Part shown: in pieces, positions 44,625 through 55,535 of the stretch
Layout: each line of letters starts with the position of its first letter
How positions within the stretch are numbered: the stretch's first letter is position 1
Source: an uncultured Geobacteraceae bacterium
GTDB taxonomy: Bacteria > Desulfobacterota > Desulfuromonadia > Geobacterales > Pseudopelobacteraceae
Assembly (NCBI GenBank): GCA_903852495.1
Contig: CAINRC010000139.1
Coordinates: 1 to 60,141, forward strand
Direction: 5' to 3'
Length of the DNA: 60,141 nt
Position numbers and translations under genes: made by a program
The notes under the pieces: generated by a model
What the model saw: only the letters and a program-made list of their open reading frames with translations
Databases searched by the model: none
Told to the model about the DNA's origin: nothing

Positions 44625-47600
44625 TCAGTGCCCGCCGCTGTGCGAATTTTCTTCAAACGCTGCAGCCAGAGCATCATCACCGCTGAGACCGGCAGCCCGT
44701 GCCCGTTCAAGCGCCTGCAATACCCGTTTATAATCGGCCGGCATCACTTTGACAAACTGCGGCAGTACATTCTGCCAATTGATCAGCATCATCGTAGCCA
44801 GTGCACTTCCGGTATGTTCCTCATGTTTTTCGATCATCCCCTTGAGGATTGCGGCATCGGCGGCATCAAGCTGTTCCAGGCCGACCATCTCCCCGTTGCA
44901 GCGGGAGGCAAAATCGCCCTCTGCGTCAAAGACATAGGCAACACCGCCGCTCATGCCGGCGGCAAAATTGCGCCCGGTCTGCCCCAGTATCGCCACGGTT
45001 CCGCCGGTCATATACTCACAGCCGTGATCGCCTATCCCCTCAACAACCGCATTGACGCCGGAGTTGCGCACGCAGAACCGCTCGCCTGCCATACCACGGA
45101 TATAGGCCGTACCGCTGGTCGCCCCGTAGAACGCCACGTTCCCGGCAATAATATTCTCTTCCGCCTTGAAAATCGAGCCCACGGGGGGATACACAATAAT
45201 CGTCCCGCCGCTCAACCCTTTGCCCAGGTAATCATTGGCATCGCCCGACAGTTTCAGAGTTATGCCGCGCGGTATGAACGCCCCGAAACTCTGCCCTGCG
45301 GAACCGTTGAAGGTGAGGGTGACCGTATCGTCAGGCAGCCCGGCGGCTCCGTGGTGGCGGGTAATCTCGTTGCCAAGGATCGTTCCGACAACCCGATCCA
45401 CGTTGGTAATCGACAATTCGCCCGTGACCTTTTCGCCTTTTTCAATAGCCGGCTGGCACAAGTCCAGCAGCGTGCTCATATCGATGGATTTTTCCAGGCC
45501 GTGATCCTGTTTTTCGGTGCAGTACCGGCCGACATTCAGCGCCACTTTCGGCTGGTACAGTATTTTTGAAAAATCCAGCCCCTTCGCCTTCCAGTGATCA
45601 ACCGCTTTATTGGCCTCCAGCACGTCGCACCGGCCAACCATTTCGTTCAGGGTGCGGAAGCCAAGCTGCGCCATGATCTCGCGCAGTTCCTGGGCAACAA
45701 AGCGCATGAAGTTGACGACATACTCCGGCTTGCCGCTGAAATTCTTGCGCAGCTCCGGGTCCTGGGTGGCAACGCCGGTGGGGCAGGTGTTGCTGTGGCA
45801 GACCCGCATCATGACGCATCCCAGCGTCACCAGCGGGGCGGTGGCAAAACCGAATTCCTCTGCACCAAGCAGAGCGGCAATGGCCACGTCGCGACCGGTC
45901 TTCAACTGGCCGTCCGCTTCAATAATAATCCGGCTGCGCAGGTTGTTCAGCAGCAGGGTTTGATGTGTTTCAGCCAGGCCAAGCTCCCAGGGGAGACCGG
46001 CATGCTTGATACTGGAGATCGGTGATGCTCCGGTACCGCCATCGTAACCACTGATCAGGACAACATCAGCATGGGCCTTGGCGACCCCGGCGGCGATCGT
46101 GCCGACACCGACTTCAGACACCAGCTTGACGCTGATGCGGGCGCGCCGGTTGGCGTTCTTCAGGTCGTGGATCAATTCGGCCAGATCCTCGATGGAGTAG
46201 ATATCATGGTGCGGCGGCGGCGATACCAGACCGACGCCCGGTGTGGTATGACGGGTTTTTGCAATCCAGGGATACACCTTGTGGCCGGGCAGTTCGCCCC
46301 CCTCGCCCGGTTTGGCCCCCTGGGCCATCTTGATCTGCAGTTCGCCGGCGTTGGTCAGGTAGTCACTGGTGACCCCGAAGCGCCCCGATGCCACCTGTTT
46401 GATGTTGCTGTTCTTTGAATCACCCTGCTCGTTGGTCCAGGTAAAGCGCTCTGGATCTTCGCCCCCCTCGCCGGTGTTGGATCTGCCGCCGATGCGATTC
46501 ATGGCAATCGCCAGCGCTTCGTGGGCTTCCTTGCTGATAGAGCCGTAGGACATGGCACCGGTCTTGAAGCGGCGCATGATCGTTTCTACCGGTTCAACCT
46601 CATCAAGTGGAACTGACGGGATATTCTTCTTGAAATTCAGCAGACCGCGCAGGGTGTAGTGACGCGTGTTCTGGTCGTCGATCAGTGAGGAGAATGCCTT
46701 GAATTCCTGGTAATCCCCGGTGCGGGTCGCCTTCTGCAGCGAGGTGATGGTCAGGGGATTGTACTGATGCTCCTCGCCGTCCTTGCGCCACTGGTACACA
46801 CCCCCCGCAGGGAGTGCCACTTCGTGGGACACCCGTTCCGGATAGGCACGTGCGTGGCGTTCCATCAACTCCCGGGCGATGCCGTCAATATCGGTTCCGC
46901 CGATACGGGACGGCGTCCAGGTGAAGTAACGGTCGATAACTGTTTGATGCAGGCCGACAGCCTCGAAGATCTGGGCGCCGCGATAGCTCTGCACGGTGGA
47001 AATCCCCATCTTGGCCATGGTCTTGACCACACCCTTGATGGAGCCTTTTATGAAGTTCTTGACCGCTTTTTTGTGATCGAGTCCCGGCAGCATACCCTGC
47101 AGAATCATGTCATCCAGGGATTCAAAGGCCAGATAGGGGTTGATGGCATTAACGCCGTAGCCGAGCAGCACGGCAAAGTGATGCACTTCCCGTGGTTCGC
47201 CCGATTCCAGCACCAGTGAGACCAGGGTGCGGGTGCCGCTGGCAACCAGATGGTGATGCAGGCCGGATACGGCCAGCAGCGCAGGAATAGCCGCGTTGCC
47301 GCTATCGACACCGCGATCGGAAAGAATCAGGATGTTGCAGCCCGCCTCCACCGCCACATCAGCAGCCGCAAACAGCGCTTCCAATCCTCTTTCCATCGCT
47401 GCAGCACCGCGAGACACCGGGAAGAGCAGCGACAGAGTCGCAGACTTGAAGCCGGGACGGTCGATCTGACGCAGTTTTTCCAGTTCCTGATTGCACAGGA
47501 ACGGACTATCCAGCTTGATCCTTCGGGCGTTGGCCGCCGTCGGTTCCAGCAGGTTCCCTTCCGAGCCGATGAGCGTGATCGTGGAGGTAACAATCTCTTC

Positions 47601-49205
47601 ACGGATCGGGTCGATGGGCGGATTGGTTACCTGGGCGAACAGCTGCTTGAAATAGTTGTACAGCATCTGGTTCTGACTGGAGAGTACCGCCAGCGGTGTA
47701 TCGGTTCCCATGGAGCCCAGCGGCTGCATACCGTCAACGGCCATCGGCCCGAGAATAACGCGCTGGTCTTCGTAGGTGTAGCCGAAGGCCTGCTGACGCT
47801 GGACCAGGCTGCTCTGATCAGGTGGGAACATATTAGCCGTGTACGGCAGATCTTCCAAAAGGACGTAATTATCGCGCAGCCATGTGGCGTAGGGGTTGGC
47901 TGCCGCCAGCTCCTTTTTGATCTCTTCGTCCGGTACGATGCGCCCCTGTTCCGTATCCACCAGGAACATCTGCCCCGGCTGGAGCCGACCCTTGCTCAGG
48001 ATGCGACCCGGCTCGATTTTCAGAACCCCCGCCTCCGATGCCATAATGACCAGATCATCACTGGTGATGTAGTAGCGGGAAGGACGCAGTCCGTTACGGT
48101 CCAGAACCGCTCCGATGCTCCGGCCGTCAGTAAAGGCGATGGCAGCAGGACCGTCCCACGGGGCCATGAGGCAGGAATGATATTCGTAAAATGCCCGCTT
48201 TTCCTCACTCATGGCGGTATGGTTTTCCCACGGTTCCGGTACCATCATCATGATGGCGTGGGGCAGGGAGCGGCCGCTCATGACCAGCAGTTCCAGACAG
48301 TTATCAAACATGCCGGAATCCGAGCCCCCGGTGTTGATAATCGGCAACAGTTTTTTTATGTCATCGCCGAACAGCTCGCTGGTGATATGGTTCTGGCGGG
48401 CGTTCATCCAGTTGACGTTACCGCGCAGGGTGTTGATCTCGCCGTTGTGGGCCAGGAAATGATACGGATGGGCACGGTCCCAGCTGGGGAACGTATTGGT
48501 GGAGAAGCGGGAATGCACCAGGGCGATGGAGCTTTCCATGGCCGGGTCGCGAAGTTCCGGGAAATACCGGTCCACCTGTGCCGGCATGAGCATCCCCTTG
48601 TAGATTATGGTCCGGGTGGAAAGGCTGCAGACGTACCAGTTTTCGTCAACGCCGGCGCGACGGATTTCGTTGGTCGCCCGCTGATTGATTATATACAGCT
48701 TGCGGCTGAAGGCCTGCTCATCAGCACAGTCAAGCGGTCGCTTTAGGAACAGCTGCCGCACCATCGGCTCCCCCTCCCAGGCGGTATTCCCCAGGGAGGA
48801 ATTGTCCGTCGGCACATTGCGCCAGCCGATAAGCTCAACACCTTCTTCCACCAGAATTTTTTCCAGGATATGGCGGGCACTGTTGCGCTCGGTCGCCTTC
48901 GGAGAGGTGAAGATCATGCCCACGCCGTAGTGGAGCGGCTCCGGCAGTTCCATGCCAAGCGGCGCGCAGACCGAGCGGAGGAAACTGTCCGGCATCTGCA
49001 TGAGAATGCCGGCGCCGTCGCCCGTATTAGGCTCGCAGCCGCAGGCGCCGCGGTGATCAAGATTGACAAGAATCTCGAGGGCCTGGCTGACGATCTCGTG
49101 TGACTTCTTCCCCTTCATATTGGCAACAAAACCGACGCCGCATGCGTCATGTTCCATCTGGGGATCGTAAAGGCCCTGTTTTACCGGTAGTCCGTTGCTT
49201 TTCAT
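44625..49205 (-). CDS. gltB: Glutamate synthase large (alpha) subunit
   Basis: 1526 residues from the ATG at 49205 (AAAGG upstream); a start 42 bp earlier is possible. The N-terminal glutaminase domain begins after the propeptide ending MEHDA with catalytic Cys in CGVGFVANM. The central and FMN domains include [17 protein letters not shown] and [16 protein letters not shown]. The 3Fe-4S site is [13 protein letters not shown]. The C-terminal GXGXG beta-helix repeats ([19 protein letters not shown]) finish it. It makes two glutamates from glutamine and 2-oxoglutarate. Confidence 0.97.
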   Translation of the reverse strand: MKSNGLPVKQGLYDPQMEHDACGVGFVANMKGKKSHEIVSQALEILVNLDHRGACGCEPNTGDGAGILMQMPDSFLRSVCAPLGMELPEPLHYGVGMIFTSPKATERNSARHILEKILVEEGVELIGWRNVPTDNSSLGNTAWEGEPMVRQLFLKRPLDCADEQAFSRKLYIINQRATNEIRRAGVDENWYVCSLSTRTIIYKGMLMPAQVDRYFPELRDPAMESSIALVHSRFSTNTFPSWDRAHPYHFLAHNGEINTLRGNVNWMNARQNHITSELFGDDIKKLLPIINTGGSDSGMFDNCLELLVMSGRSLPHAIMMMVPEPWENHTAMSEEKRAFYEYHSCLMAPWDGPAAIAFTDGRSIGAVLDRNGLRPSRYYITSDDLVIMASEAGVLKIEPGRILSKGRLQPGQMFLVDTEQGRIVPDEEIKKELAAANPYATWLRDNYVLLEDLPYTANMFPPDQSSLVQRQQAFGYTYEDQRVILGPMAVDGMQPLGSMGTDTPLAVLSSQNQMLYNYFKQLFAQVTNPPIDPIREEIVTSTITLIGSEGNLLEPTAANARRIKLDSPFLCNQELEKLRQIDRPGFKSATLSLLFPVSRGAAAMERGLEALFAAADVAVEAGCNILILSDRGVDSGNAAIPALLAVSGLHHHLVASGTRTLVSLVLESGEPREVHHFAVLLGYGVNAINPYLAFESLDDMILQGMLPGLDHKKAVKNFIKGSIKGVVKTMAKMGISTVQSYRGAQIFEAVGLHQTVIDRYFTWTPSRIGGTDIDGIARELMERHARAYPERVSHEVALPAGGVYQWRKDGEEHQYNPLTITSLQKATRTGDYQEFKAFSSLIDDQNTRHYTLRGLLNFKKNIPSVPLDEVEPVETIMRRFKTGAMSYGSISKEAHEALAIAMNRIGGRSNTGEGGEDPERFTWTNEQGDSKNSNIKQVASGRFGVTSDYLTNAGELQIKMAQGAKPGEGGELPGHKVYPWIAKTRHTTPGVGLVSPPPHHDIYSIEDLAELIHDLKNANRRARISVKLVSEVGVGTIAAGVAKAHADVVLISGYDGGTGASPISSIKHAGLPWELGLAETHQTLLLNNLRSRIIIEADGQLKTGRDVAIAALLGAEEFGFATAPLVTLGCVMMRVCHSNTCPTGVATQDPELRKNFSGKPEYVVNFMRFVAQELREIMAQLGFRTLNEMVGRCDVLEANKAVDHWKAKGLDFSKILYQPKVALNVGRYCTEKQDHGLEKSIDMSTLLDLCQPAIEKGEKVTGELSITNVDRVVGTILGNEITRHHGAAGLPDDTVTLTFNGSAGQSFGAFIPRGITLKLSGDANDYLGKGLSGGTIIVYPPVGSIFKAEENIIAGNVAFYGATSGTAYIRGMAGERFCVRNSGVNAVVEGIGDHGCEYMTGGTVAILGQTGRNFAAGMSGGVAYVFDAEGDFASRCNGEMVGLEQLDAADAAILKGMIEKHEEHTGSALATMMLINWQNVLPQFVKVMPADYKRVLQALERARAAGLSGDDALAAAFEENSHSGGH

Positions 49206-49271
49206 GGGGTAACCTTTGTACGTTTTCTTTTTATGTGTGCCCCGCACATACAGGGGCGGGCAGCTTTCATT

Positions 49272-49287
49272 AGCAGAGAACGTGCCA
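49272..49287 (-). promoter_or_regulatory. Sigma-54 promoter of gltBD
   Basis: Minus strand TGGCACGTTCTCTGCT: TGGCAC-N5 then CTGCT, exact GG/GC spacing, one mismatch in the -12 box. It lies 67 bp before the gltB ATG. Nitrogen regulation through NtrC is expected for this operon. Confidence 0.7.
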
Positions 49288-49446
49288 CACTGAACACCGG
49301 TCGCATCACCGCCGGCGCCACCTCTATAAGTTAGCTAGTTATGCCGTTATTTTACAGTAACGCAAGGAAAACGGTATGTTCCCGCTAATTTATTGTGAGT
49401 TGTTATCGTACACGCATGAGTACATTTAGCCGCTTCAGCAAAACAT

Positions 49447-49474
49447 AAAAGGCCCGGCGGATGGCCGGGCCTTT
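49447..49474 (-). terminator. Terminator of the CoA-transferase genes
   Basis: Stem GGCCCGGC/GCCGGGCC with flanking A and T pairs and a minus-strand T-rich end (TTTTATGTTTT), about 30 bp past the subunit B stop. The 49288-49446 stretch otherwise holds only gltB upstream sequence. Confidence 0.75.
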
Positions 49475-49503
49475 TGGGAAGCAGAACGTGCGCTACTCAA
49501 CGG

Positions 49504-50133
49504 TCAGATAATCAGCTTCGGTTCACTGCATGCCTGAATATCGGCGGCGGTATAACCGGGCGCGACCTCAACAAGACGGAGCCCCTCCGGGGTGACATCC
49601 AGCACCGCACGATCAGTGATAATCCGGTTAATCACCCCCTTGCCGGTCAGCGGCAGGGTGCAGCTGTTGAGGATCTTCGTTTCCCCCAGCTTGTTGCAAT
49701 GCTCCATCAGCACCACAATCCGCTTGGCACCATGCACCAGATCCATGGCGCCCCCCATCCCCTTGACCATCTTGCCCGGGATTACCCAGTTGGCCAGGTC
49801 ACCCGAAGCGGAAGCCTCCATCCCCCCCAGAATAGCCAGATCAATATGCCCCCCCCGGATCATGGCAAACGACTCGGCACTGCTGAAGGTGCAGGAACCG
49901 GTAATCATTGTGATGGTTTCCTTGCCGGCGTTGATCAGATCCGGGTCCAGATCCTCCTCAAGCGGATAGGGACCGATACCGAGCAGGCCGTTTTCGGACT
50001 GCAGCACCACCCGTTTCCCCTCGGGAATATAGTTTGCCACCAGGGTCGGCATACCGATCCCCAGATTGACGTAATAGCCGTCTTCAATTTCCTGCGCAGC
50101 CCGCTGGGCCATCTCTTCGCGCGTCAATGCCAT
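49504..50133 (-). CDS. scoB: 3-oxoacid CoA-transferase subunit B
   Basis: 209 residues. The glutamate active-site segment [10 protein letters not shown] and [14 protein letters not shown] are the subunit B hallmarks, with [16 protein letters not shown] later. It forms the catalytic half of a succinyl-CoA or acetyl-CoA:3-oxoacid CoA-transferase. Starts 12 bp after subunit A. It could serve acetoacetate or another 3-keto acid; the substrate is not decided by the sequence. Confidence 0.93.
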   Translation of the reverse strand: MALTREEMAQRAAQEIEDGYYVNLGIGMPTLVANYIPEGKRVVLQSENGLLGIGPYPLEEDLDPDLINAGKETITMITGSCTFSSAESFAMIRGGHIDLAILGGMEASASGDLANWVIPGKMVKGMGGAMDLVHGAKRIVVLMEHCNKLGETKILNSCTLPLTGKGVINRIITDRAVLDVTPEGLRLVEVAPGYTAADIQACSEPKLII

Positions 50134-50145
50134 GGTAGCTCCTTT

Positions 50146-50838
50146 CTATATCCGCACGGTGCGGCGCTCAACCCGCTTTTCATGGCCGCTGCAGGCGATG
50201 ATGCGCTGTACGTAAATGCTGGGGGTGTGAATCTGGTCAGGATCGAGTTCGCCCGGCTCCACCAACTCCTCCACCTCGGCGATGGTGATCTTTCCGGCGG
50301 CCGCCATCATCGGATTGAAGTTGCGGGCGGTCTTGCGGTAAACCAGATTACCGAAGCGGTCCCCCTTCCACGCTTTTACAATCGAAAAGTCTGCGGTCAG
50401 GCCGGTTTCCAGCAGATACTCCTTGGCACCGAAAAGCCGTGTCTCGCGCCCCTCGGCAATCGGAGTACCAACTCCGGCAGGGGTGTAGAACGCCGGAATG
50501 CCGGCACCGCCGGCCCGGATCCGTTCCGCCAGGGTTCCCTGCGGCACCAGCTCCACCTCCAGTTCGCCCGCCAGATACTGCCGCTCGAACTCCTTGTTTT
50601 CGCCGACGTAGGAGGAGACCATTTTTCTGATCTGCTTGTTCTGAAGGAGAATGCCAAGACCCCATCCGTCCACGCCGCAGTTGTTGGAAATGACCGTCAG
50701 GTCACACACCCCGGACTCGCGCAGCCCCTGAATCAGCTTTTCCGGAATCCCCACCAGCCCGAAACCGCCGGCTAAAATGCTGGCACCGTCACGAATCCCT
50801 TCCAGCGCCTCTTCTATGCTTGTACAGACAACCGCCAT
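50146..50838 (-). CDS. scoA: 3-oxoacid CoA-transferase subunit A
   Basis: 230 residues. [16 protein letters not shown] (glycine-rich CoA-binding start), [18 protein letters not shown], and [20 protein letters not shown] are the standard blocks of subunit A. GGAGG lies 11 nt upstream of the ATG. Together with subunit B it forms the heteromeric enzyme. Shows no sign of transfer. Confidence 0.93.
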   Translation of the reverse strand: MAVVCTSIEEALEGIRDGASILAGGFGLVGIPEKLIQGLRESGVCDLTVISNNCGVDGWGLGILLQNKQIRKMVSSYVGENKEFERQYLAGELEVELVPQGTLAERIRAGGAGIPAFYTPAGVGTPIAEGRETRLFGAKEYLLETGLTADFSIVKAWKGDRFGNLVYRKTARNFNPMMAAAGKITIAEVEELVEPGELDPDQIHTPSIYVQRIIACSGHEKRVERRTVRI

Positions 50839-51162
50839 GATCCACTACCTCCAATAAATTCGACCCTAGTATTGCGGGTCAAAACGACAGCAAACAAAAT
50901 TTCACTCTGCTCAAACCTTTTACAGAGAGATTGCCCAGAATGCAATACCATTTTTACAATTCAGAACCAATGTTTTAAAATGTGGTATTCCCTGTCAAGC
51001 TATAGCAATGTTTCTTGTCCGCAGATGGATTACCATTTCGTAATCAGGTTTTATGCTGCTGTTTTCTTGTGTACCGCAGAGATTTATAGTAGCTTCGCAT
51101 CCATTCTTTTACACACCCGTATGATGAACCCGACTTTCCATATCCGAACAGAGGAACAAACC
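50839..51162. other. Gap between CoA-transferase and the collapsed restriction locus
   Basis: AT-rich upstream region of subunit A (minus) and of the mod stub (plus). No other gene, repeat or terminator supported. Confidence 0.5.
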
Positions 51163-51276
51163 ATGACAGACCAACCCGAAAAACTTGACCTTACCTCCCA
51201 TGACATAGTCGGAGATACACGGCAGGAACAGCCTCTGAGTAAGACTGTCAGCGTCACCAGCCTTAAGACAGTGTAA
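51163..51276 (+). pseudogene. 5' stub of a type III DNA methyltransferase (mod)
   Basis: 37 codons with the ribosome site GAGGAA. The start MTDQPEKLDLTSHDIVGDTRQ is the characteristic N-terminus of a Mod-type adenine methyltransferase, but the methyltransferase motifs (DPPY, FxGxG) are absent. After DTRQE the frame runs through an unrelated stretch to a stop, so most of the gene has been deleted. Confidence 0.65.
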
Positions 51277-51289
51277 GGGGCATACGCAC

Positions 51290-52198
51290 ATGTCTCCTGA
51301 TTTGCTCGATAAAATACTTGGGGCTGCCCGAGTTGGTGAAACAACCGACTGGGAATTTAAGTCTGCCAAAGGCGGCTTCCCTCGAAGCTTTTGGGAAACT
51401 TATAGCGCCATGGCAAACAATGAAGGCGGGGTCATAATTTTCGGCGGCCGCGAGAGCGAGGGCACTGTCACTCTTGACGGGCTCTCTCATGAACAGGCTG
51501 CACAGCACCAAAAATATTTCTGGGATAACGCGAACAACCGAAATACTGTCAGCATCAACCTTCTTGCCACTCATGATGTGACTGTTGTCGAGCTTGACGA
51601 TACGGTTTTGCTTGCCTTCCATATCCCGCGCGGTACCAGAACACAGCGCCCCGTCTATCTCGGACCAAATATGTTTGGCCATACGTTCCGTCGGCAACAT
51701 GAAGGTGATTACCGATGTACAGATGCCGATGTGAGACACATGTTGGCTGACGCTGATGAGACACCGGCGGACCATCGTATAACCGGCGGCGCTGGAGCAG
51801 ATACCACTTAAGCGGGGGCGGCGTTACTGCCCCTACTCTCTTTGACGCCTTACAGAAAGATGCTGACTCCTCTCATTTGGACGGGAGACTCCTCTCATTT
51901 GGACGGAGACTCCTCTCATTTGAATGAGGTAAACATTGAGCTACAAAAGCTTGCAGAGCCAGTTTCCAACAAAGGAAAGGCACCGGTTTCTCTTGTTAGA
52001 GAGGTGATTTTCCGCTTGTGCACAGGTCGCTATCTATCGGCTGAAGAGTTGTCGCGTTTGCTCAATAGAAGCCAACATAACATCAGAAATAGACACCTGA
52101 CACTCATGGTTACCGAGGGGCTACTCACATTGCGCTATCCGGATAGTGTTAATCGCCCTGACCAAGCCTACACCGCAACAGACAAGGATGCGCAATGA
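51290..52198 (+). pseudogene. AlbA_2 (Schlafen-like) DNA-binding protein, internally deleted and frameshifted
   Basis: The first 165 codons (from 51290; AGGGG upstream) are a clean AlbA_2 start: ARVGETTDWEFKSAKGG, ETYSAMANNEGGVIIFGG, VSINLLATHDVTVVE, YLGPNMFGHTFRRQHEGDYRC. The frame is then lost at about 51790. From 51842 a second frame resumes with the family C-terminus: three DSSHL repeats, then a winged helix (SLVREVIFRLCTGRYLSAEELSRLLNR) and EGLLTLRYPDSVNRPDQAYTA. The HATPase-like middle (about 200-300 residues) is missing. Genes of this family often sit between mod and res in type III systems. Confidence 0.75.
51865..51922 (+). repeat. Three 15-bp direct repeats (DSSHL units) with a frameshift
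   Basis: GACTCCTCTCATTTG at 51865, 51887 and 51908. The second spacing is 21 bp (in frame, GDSSHLD units) but the first is 22 bp, an extra G that breaks the frame. Confidence 0.7.
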
Positions 52199-52272
52199 AG
52201 ATTCAATTTGATGCGAACCAGCAGTTTCAGCTTGACGCTGTTGCAACCACTTTCTCCTGCAGGGTGAAGTAG
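52195..52272 (+). pseudogene. 5' stub of a type III restriction enzyme (res)
   Basis: 25 codons starting MKIQFDANQQFQLDAV, the N-terminus of the Res DEAD-box subunit, overlapping the previous stop (ATGA). It stops at 52270-52272, so the helicase and nuclease are gone. Confidence 0.7.
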
Positions 52273-52362
52273 TGTTCCGGGAGATCCGTACGTAACAGAT
52301 GCCAATTGAAGGTGACCCCCATAACGTGTAGGCAGCATCTAAACATAACGAGAAAAAACGAT

Positions 52363-54618
52363 ATGGACTTACTGAAACACCTCAACCCCCCCCAAAAGGA
52401 AGCTGTGCTGCACGGCGAGGGGCCGTTGCTGATCCTGGCCGGTGCCGGATCGGGCAAGACCCGCGTCATCACCCACCGCATCGCCCACCTGATTAGGGAG
52501 CGGGGGGTCCGCCCCTGGAACATCATGGCGGTGACCTTCACCAACAAGGCGGCGCGGGAAATGGCAGAGCGGGTCGGCAAACTGCTGGGCGGGGGCGACC
52601 TGCCGCTCATCTCCACCTTTCACGCCGCCTGCGGCCGCATCCTCCGCCGCGACATCCACCACCTCGGTTTTCAATCCACGTTTGCCATTTATGACGACCG
52701 CGACAGCGAACGGCTTCTGAAGGACGTCATTGCCGAAATGTACCTGGACGAAAAGCGCTTTGCCGCCAAAGCGGTTTCCGCTCGGATTGACGATTTTAAA
52801 AACCGTGGCCTTTTCCCGGAGGATATCGGCTCGATCCCCCCCGGTGACACCTACAACCAGCGGGTGGTGGAAATTTACGCCGCCTATCAGCAGCGCCTCA
52901 AAAAGTGCAACGCCCTCGATTTCGGCGACATGATGATCCAGACCGTACGCCTCCTGTCCCGGTTCCCGGAGGTCTGCGCCTTCTACCGGGAACGGTTTCA
53001 ATGGCTGCTGGTGGACGAATATCAGGATACCAACCCGGTGCAGTACACCCTCATCCGTCTGCTGGCGGGAGAGCGCAAAAACCTCTGCGTCGTCGGTGAC
53101 GACGATCAGTCCATCTACTCCTGGCGCGGGGCCGATATCCGCAACATCCTTGAATTTGAGAAGGATTTTCCCGGTGTCGCCATCATCCGGCTGGAGCAGA
53201 ATTACCGTTCCACCGCCACAATCCTCAATGCGGCGGGGGAGGTGGTCAAACAGAATTTCGGCCGGAAAGGGAAAACCCTCTGGACCGAAAATCCGGTCGG
53301 GGAACCGATCCGCTACGAACGGGTTGAATCGGACCGGGAAGAAGCCCGCTACGTCAACCGTGAGATTACCCAACTGCTCCGCCGGGGCATACCTCTGGAC
53401 GAGATGGCGGTGTTCTACCGAACCAACGCCCAGTCCCGTCTGATCGAGGAATCGCTGGTCAGCAGCGCCCTCCCCTACCACATCGTCGGCGGCGTCCGCT
53501 TCTATTCCCGTATGGAGGTAAAGGATATCCTGGCCTACCTGCGGGTGCTGGACAACCCGGCGGACGAAGTATCGTTCAAGCGCATCATCAACGTCCCGGC
53601 CCGGGGCATCGGTTCCAGCACCGTTGACAAAATCTCCCTGGAAGCGGGCCGGCGCGGCGTGAGCTTTTTTGAGGCGCTGCGTGACGCCGCCGGCGGCGGG
53701 GTGTTGAGCGCTGGTCCACGCGGCAAGGTTGCCCTGTTTGTCGCCCTGATGGACGGATTCCGGGAAGGTGCCGACAGCCTGGCGGAGTTGACGCGAACGG
53801 TCATGCGGGAAAGCGGCTATCTGGACCGGCTGAAAAACGGCGGCGACCCGGATGATGCCGAGCGACTGGAAAACCTGGAACAGCTCCTGGCCGCCATCGA
53901 GGAGTTCAGCGAAAAGAACCCGGAAGCGGGATTGTCGGAATTTCTGGAGCAGGTGTCTCTGGTTTCCGACCTGGAGCAGGGGGAGGCGGGGCAGTCGTCG
54001 GTCACCCTCATGACCCTGCACGCCGCCAAAGGGCTGGAATTCAAGGTTGTCTTCATGATCGGCATGGAGGAGCGGCTTTTCCCGCACGTGCGCTCCCTGG
54101 ACGATCTGGACGGCATGGAGGAGGAACGCCGCCTCTGCTACGTCGGCATGACCCGCGCCCGCGAACGGCTTTACCTGCTGAATGCCCGCCGGAGATACCT
54201 GTTCGGCCAGGAACAGTGCAACCCGCCGTCGCGCTTTATCAAGGATATCCCGGCCGAACTGCTGGAAGAGGGGGACCGGGGAGTCGGAGTCGCCCCCTTC
54301 GCCATGGGCAGAACGGAGCGGCAGGGCTCATACACGGTCGGCTTCACTGCGCCCCGCACCCAGCCATCTCCCCCCTCTCCCCACAATCTGGCTGCCGCGC
54401 TGGAGTTTTCGGACCCGGATGACATTCAGGTCATCCCCGAGCCGTCGGAGGAGTATGGCGATATTTTTCTCGGTATGCGGGTGCGCCACGGCAAGTTCGG
54501 CATCGGTACCATCAGAAAAATCGAAGGAGAGGGGGACGGGCAGAAAGCGGTTGTCTGGTTCAACTCGGTGGGACCCAAAAAACTCATGGTGCGCTTCGCC
54601 GGCCTGGAACGGGCGTAG
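52363..54618 (+). CDS. pcrA: UvrD/PcrA-type DNA helicase
   Basis: 751 residues from the ATG at 52363. LNPPQKEAVLHGEGPLLILAGAGSGKT holds the Q motif and Walker A, VTFTNKAAREM (Ia), VDEYQDTN (II), GDDDQSIYSWRGAD (III), RLEQNYRST (IV), TLHAAKGLEF (V) and VGMTRARERL (VI). The C-terminal Tudor-like tail (KFGIGTIRKIEGEGDGQKAVVWF) favours PcrA over Rep. It unwinds DNA 3'-5' in repair and in replication restart. The ribosome site is weak (AGAAAAAA). Confidence 0.93.
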   Translation: MDLLKHLNPPQKEAVLHGEGPLLILAGAGSGKTRVITHRIAHLIRERGVRPWNIMAVTFTNKAAREMAERVGKLLGGGDLPLISTFHAACGRILRRDIHHLGFQSTFAIYDDRDSERLLKDVIAEMYLDEKRFAAKAVSARIDDFKNRGLFPEDIGSIPPGDTYNQRVVEIYAAYQQRLKKCNALDFGDMMIQTVRLLSRFPEVCAFYRERFQWLLVDEYQDTNPVQYTLIRLLAGERKNLCVVGDDDQSIYSWRGADIRNILEFEKDFPGVAIIRLEQNYRSTATILNAAGEVVKQNFGRKGKTLWTENPVGEPIRYERVESDREEARYVNREITQLLRRGIPLDEMAVFYRTNAQSRLIEESLVSSALPYHIVGGVRFYSRMEVKDILAYLRVLDNPADEVSFKRIINVPARGIGSSTVDKISLEAGRRGVSFFEALRDAAGGGVLSAGPRGKVALFVALMDGFREGADSLAELTRTVMRESGYLDRLKNGGDPDDAERLENLEQLLAAIEEFSEKNPEAGLSEFLEQVSLVSDLEQGEAGQSSVTLMTLHAAKGLEFKVVFMIGMEERLFPHVRSLDDLDGMEEERRLCYVGMTRARERLYLLNARRRYLFGQEQCNPPSRFIKDIPAELLEEGDRGVGVAPFAMGRTERQGSYTVGFTAPRTQPSPPSPHNLAAALEFSDPDDIQVIPEPSEEYGDIFLGMRVRHGKFGIGTIRKIEGEGDGQKAVVWFNSVGPKKLMVRFAGLERA

Positions 54619-54641
54619 GCGGTGGCCCCGGGAGAAACAGC

Positions 54642-55352
54642 ATGCGCAGCACAGAAATCAAAACACGCCTGAGGGAACTGGGCAGCCCGGAAGACGCCCT
54701 GTTCCTGCAACGCTTCTTCAAAACCGCCCCCGGCCAGTACGGACACGGTGACATCTTCATCGGGGTGCGCGTTCCGGATACACGGCGGCTGCTGAAGGAG
54801 TTCAAGGGCTTGACCGCCGATGATGTTATGCCGCTGCTCAGATCGCCTGTCCACGAGGAGCGGCTCTTTGCCCTGCTGGCTCTGGTACGCTCCTTTGCCG
54901 CCGGCAACGAGGCCGTTCGGGAGCAGGTGTACCGCCTGTATCTGGGCAACACCGCATGGATCAACAACTGGGACCTGGTGGACATCTCGGCACCGCATAT
55001 CGTGGGCGCCTTTCTGGAAGGGAAAAACAGTGAACCGCTGTATCAACTGGTCCGGTCAGAGAGCCTCTGGGAGCGCCGCATCGCCATACTGGCCACATTC
55101 CACTTCATCCGGCGGGGGCACTTTGACGACACCCTCGCCCTTGCCCGACTGCTGCTCCATGATCGAGAGGATCTGATGCACAAGGCGGTCGGGTGGATGC
55201 TGCGCGAGGTGGGTAAACGTGATCAGGCGGTGGCGGAGGAATTCCTGAAAGAGCAGTGCCGGGTCATGCCCCGCACCATGCTGCGCTATGCCATAGAAAA
55301 ATTCACCCCGGAGTTGCGGCAGCAGTATCTGAGGGGTTTCCGGGAGGGTTGA
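54642..55352 (+). CDS. DNA alkylation repair protein (AlkD-like)
   Basis: 236 residues, helical HEAT-like repeats throughout. FFKTAPGQYGHGDIFIGVRVPDTRRL and WINNWDLVDISAPHIVG are the conserved AlkD/AlkC-type blocks (with the catalytic-region Trp-Asp). Family removes alkylated bases (3-methyladenine, 7-methylguanine). It starts 23 bp after the helicase gene, and a terminator follows at 55446. Confidence 0.87.
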   Translation: MRSTEIKTRLRELGSPEDALFLQRFFKTAPGQYGHGDIFIGVRVPDTRRLLKEFKGLTADDVMPLLRSPVHEERLFALLALVRSFAAGNEAVREQVYRLYLGNTAWINNWDLVDISAPHIVGAFLEGKNSEPLYQLVRSESLWERRIAILATFHFIRRGHFDDTLALARLLLHDREDLMHKAVGWMLREVGKRDQAVAEEFLKEQCRVMPRTMLRYAIEKFTPELRQQYLRGFREG

Positions 55353-55370
55353 AATCTGAAAACCGGTTCA

Positions 55371-55525
55371 ACACTGAGACACGGAGACACGGAGACACAG
55401 AGAAAATCTAAACAAAGTAACCAACTGGAATAAAAACCCGGCATGAAAGCCTACTCTTATGGTGTAAGGCTTTTTTATTTTTAATTTTAAAGATTTCTCA
55501 GTGTCTCTGTGCCTCTGTGTTTAAT
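55371..55525. repeat. Imperfect inverted repeat around the alkD/MATE terminator
   Basis: Left arm rich in GAGACACGGAGACAC (55376-55410), right arm TCTCAGTGTCTCTGTGCCTC (55496-55515), the reverse complement in pattern. Between them is a hairpin AAGCCT/AGGCTT with a T-run (55446-55482). The arms look like a dispersed intergenic repeat. Confidence 0.55.
55446..55482 (+). terminator. Terminator of the pcrA-alkD pair
   Basis: AAGCCT...AGGCTT stem with one bulge, followed by TTTTTTATTTTT. Confidence 0.7.
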
Positions 55526-55535
55526 ATTCAGACTC

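Noticed and set aside
47250-48746. Long plus-strand frame (about 500 codons) opposite gltB
   Set aside because: Antisense to the well-defined gltB; no domain, consistent with a codon-bias shadow.
52369-54087. Long minus-strand frame (about 570 codons) opposite the pcrA helicase
   Set aside because: Same reason; the plus-strand helicase has all motifs.
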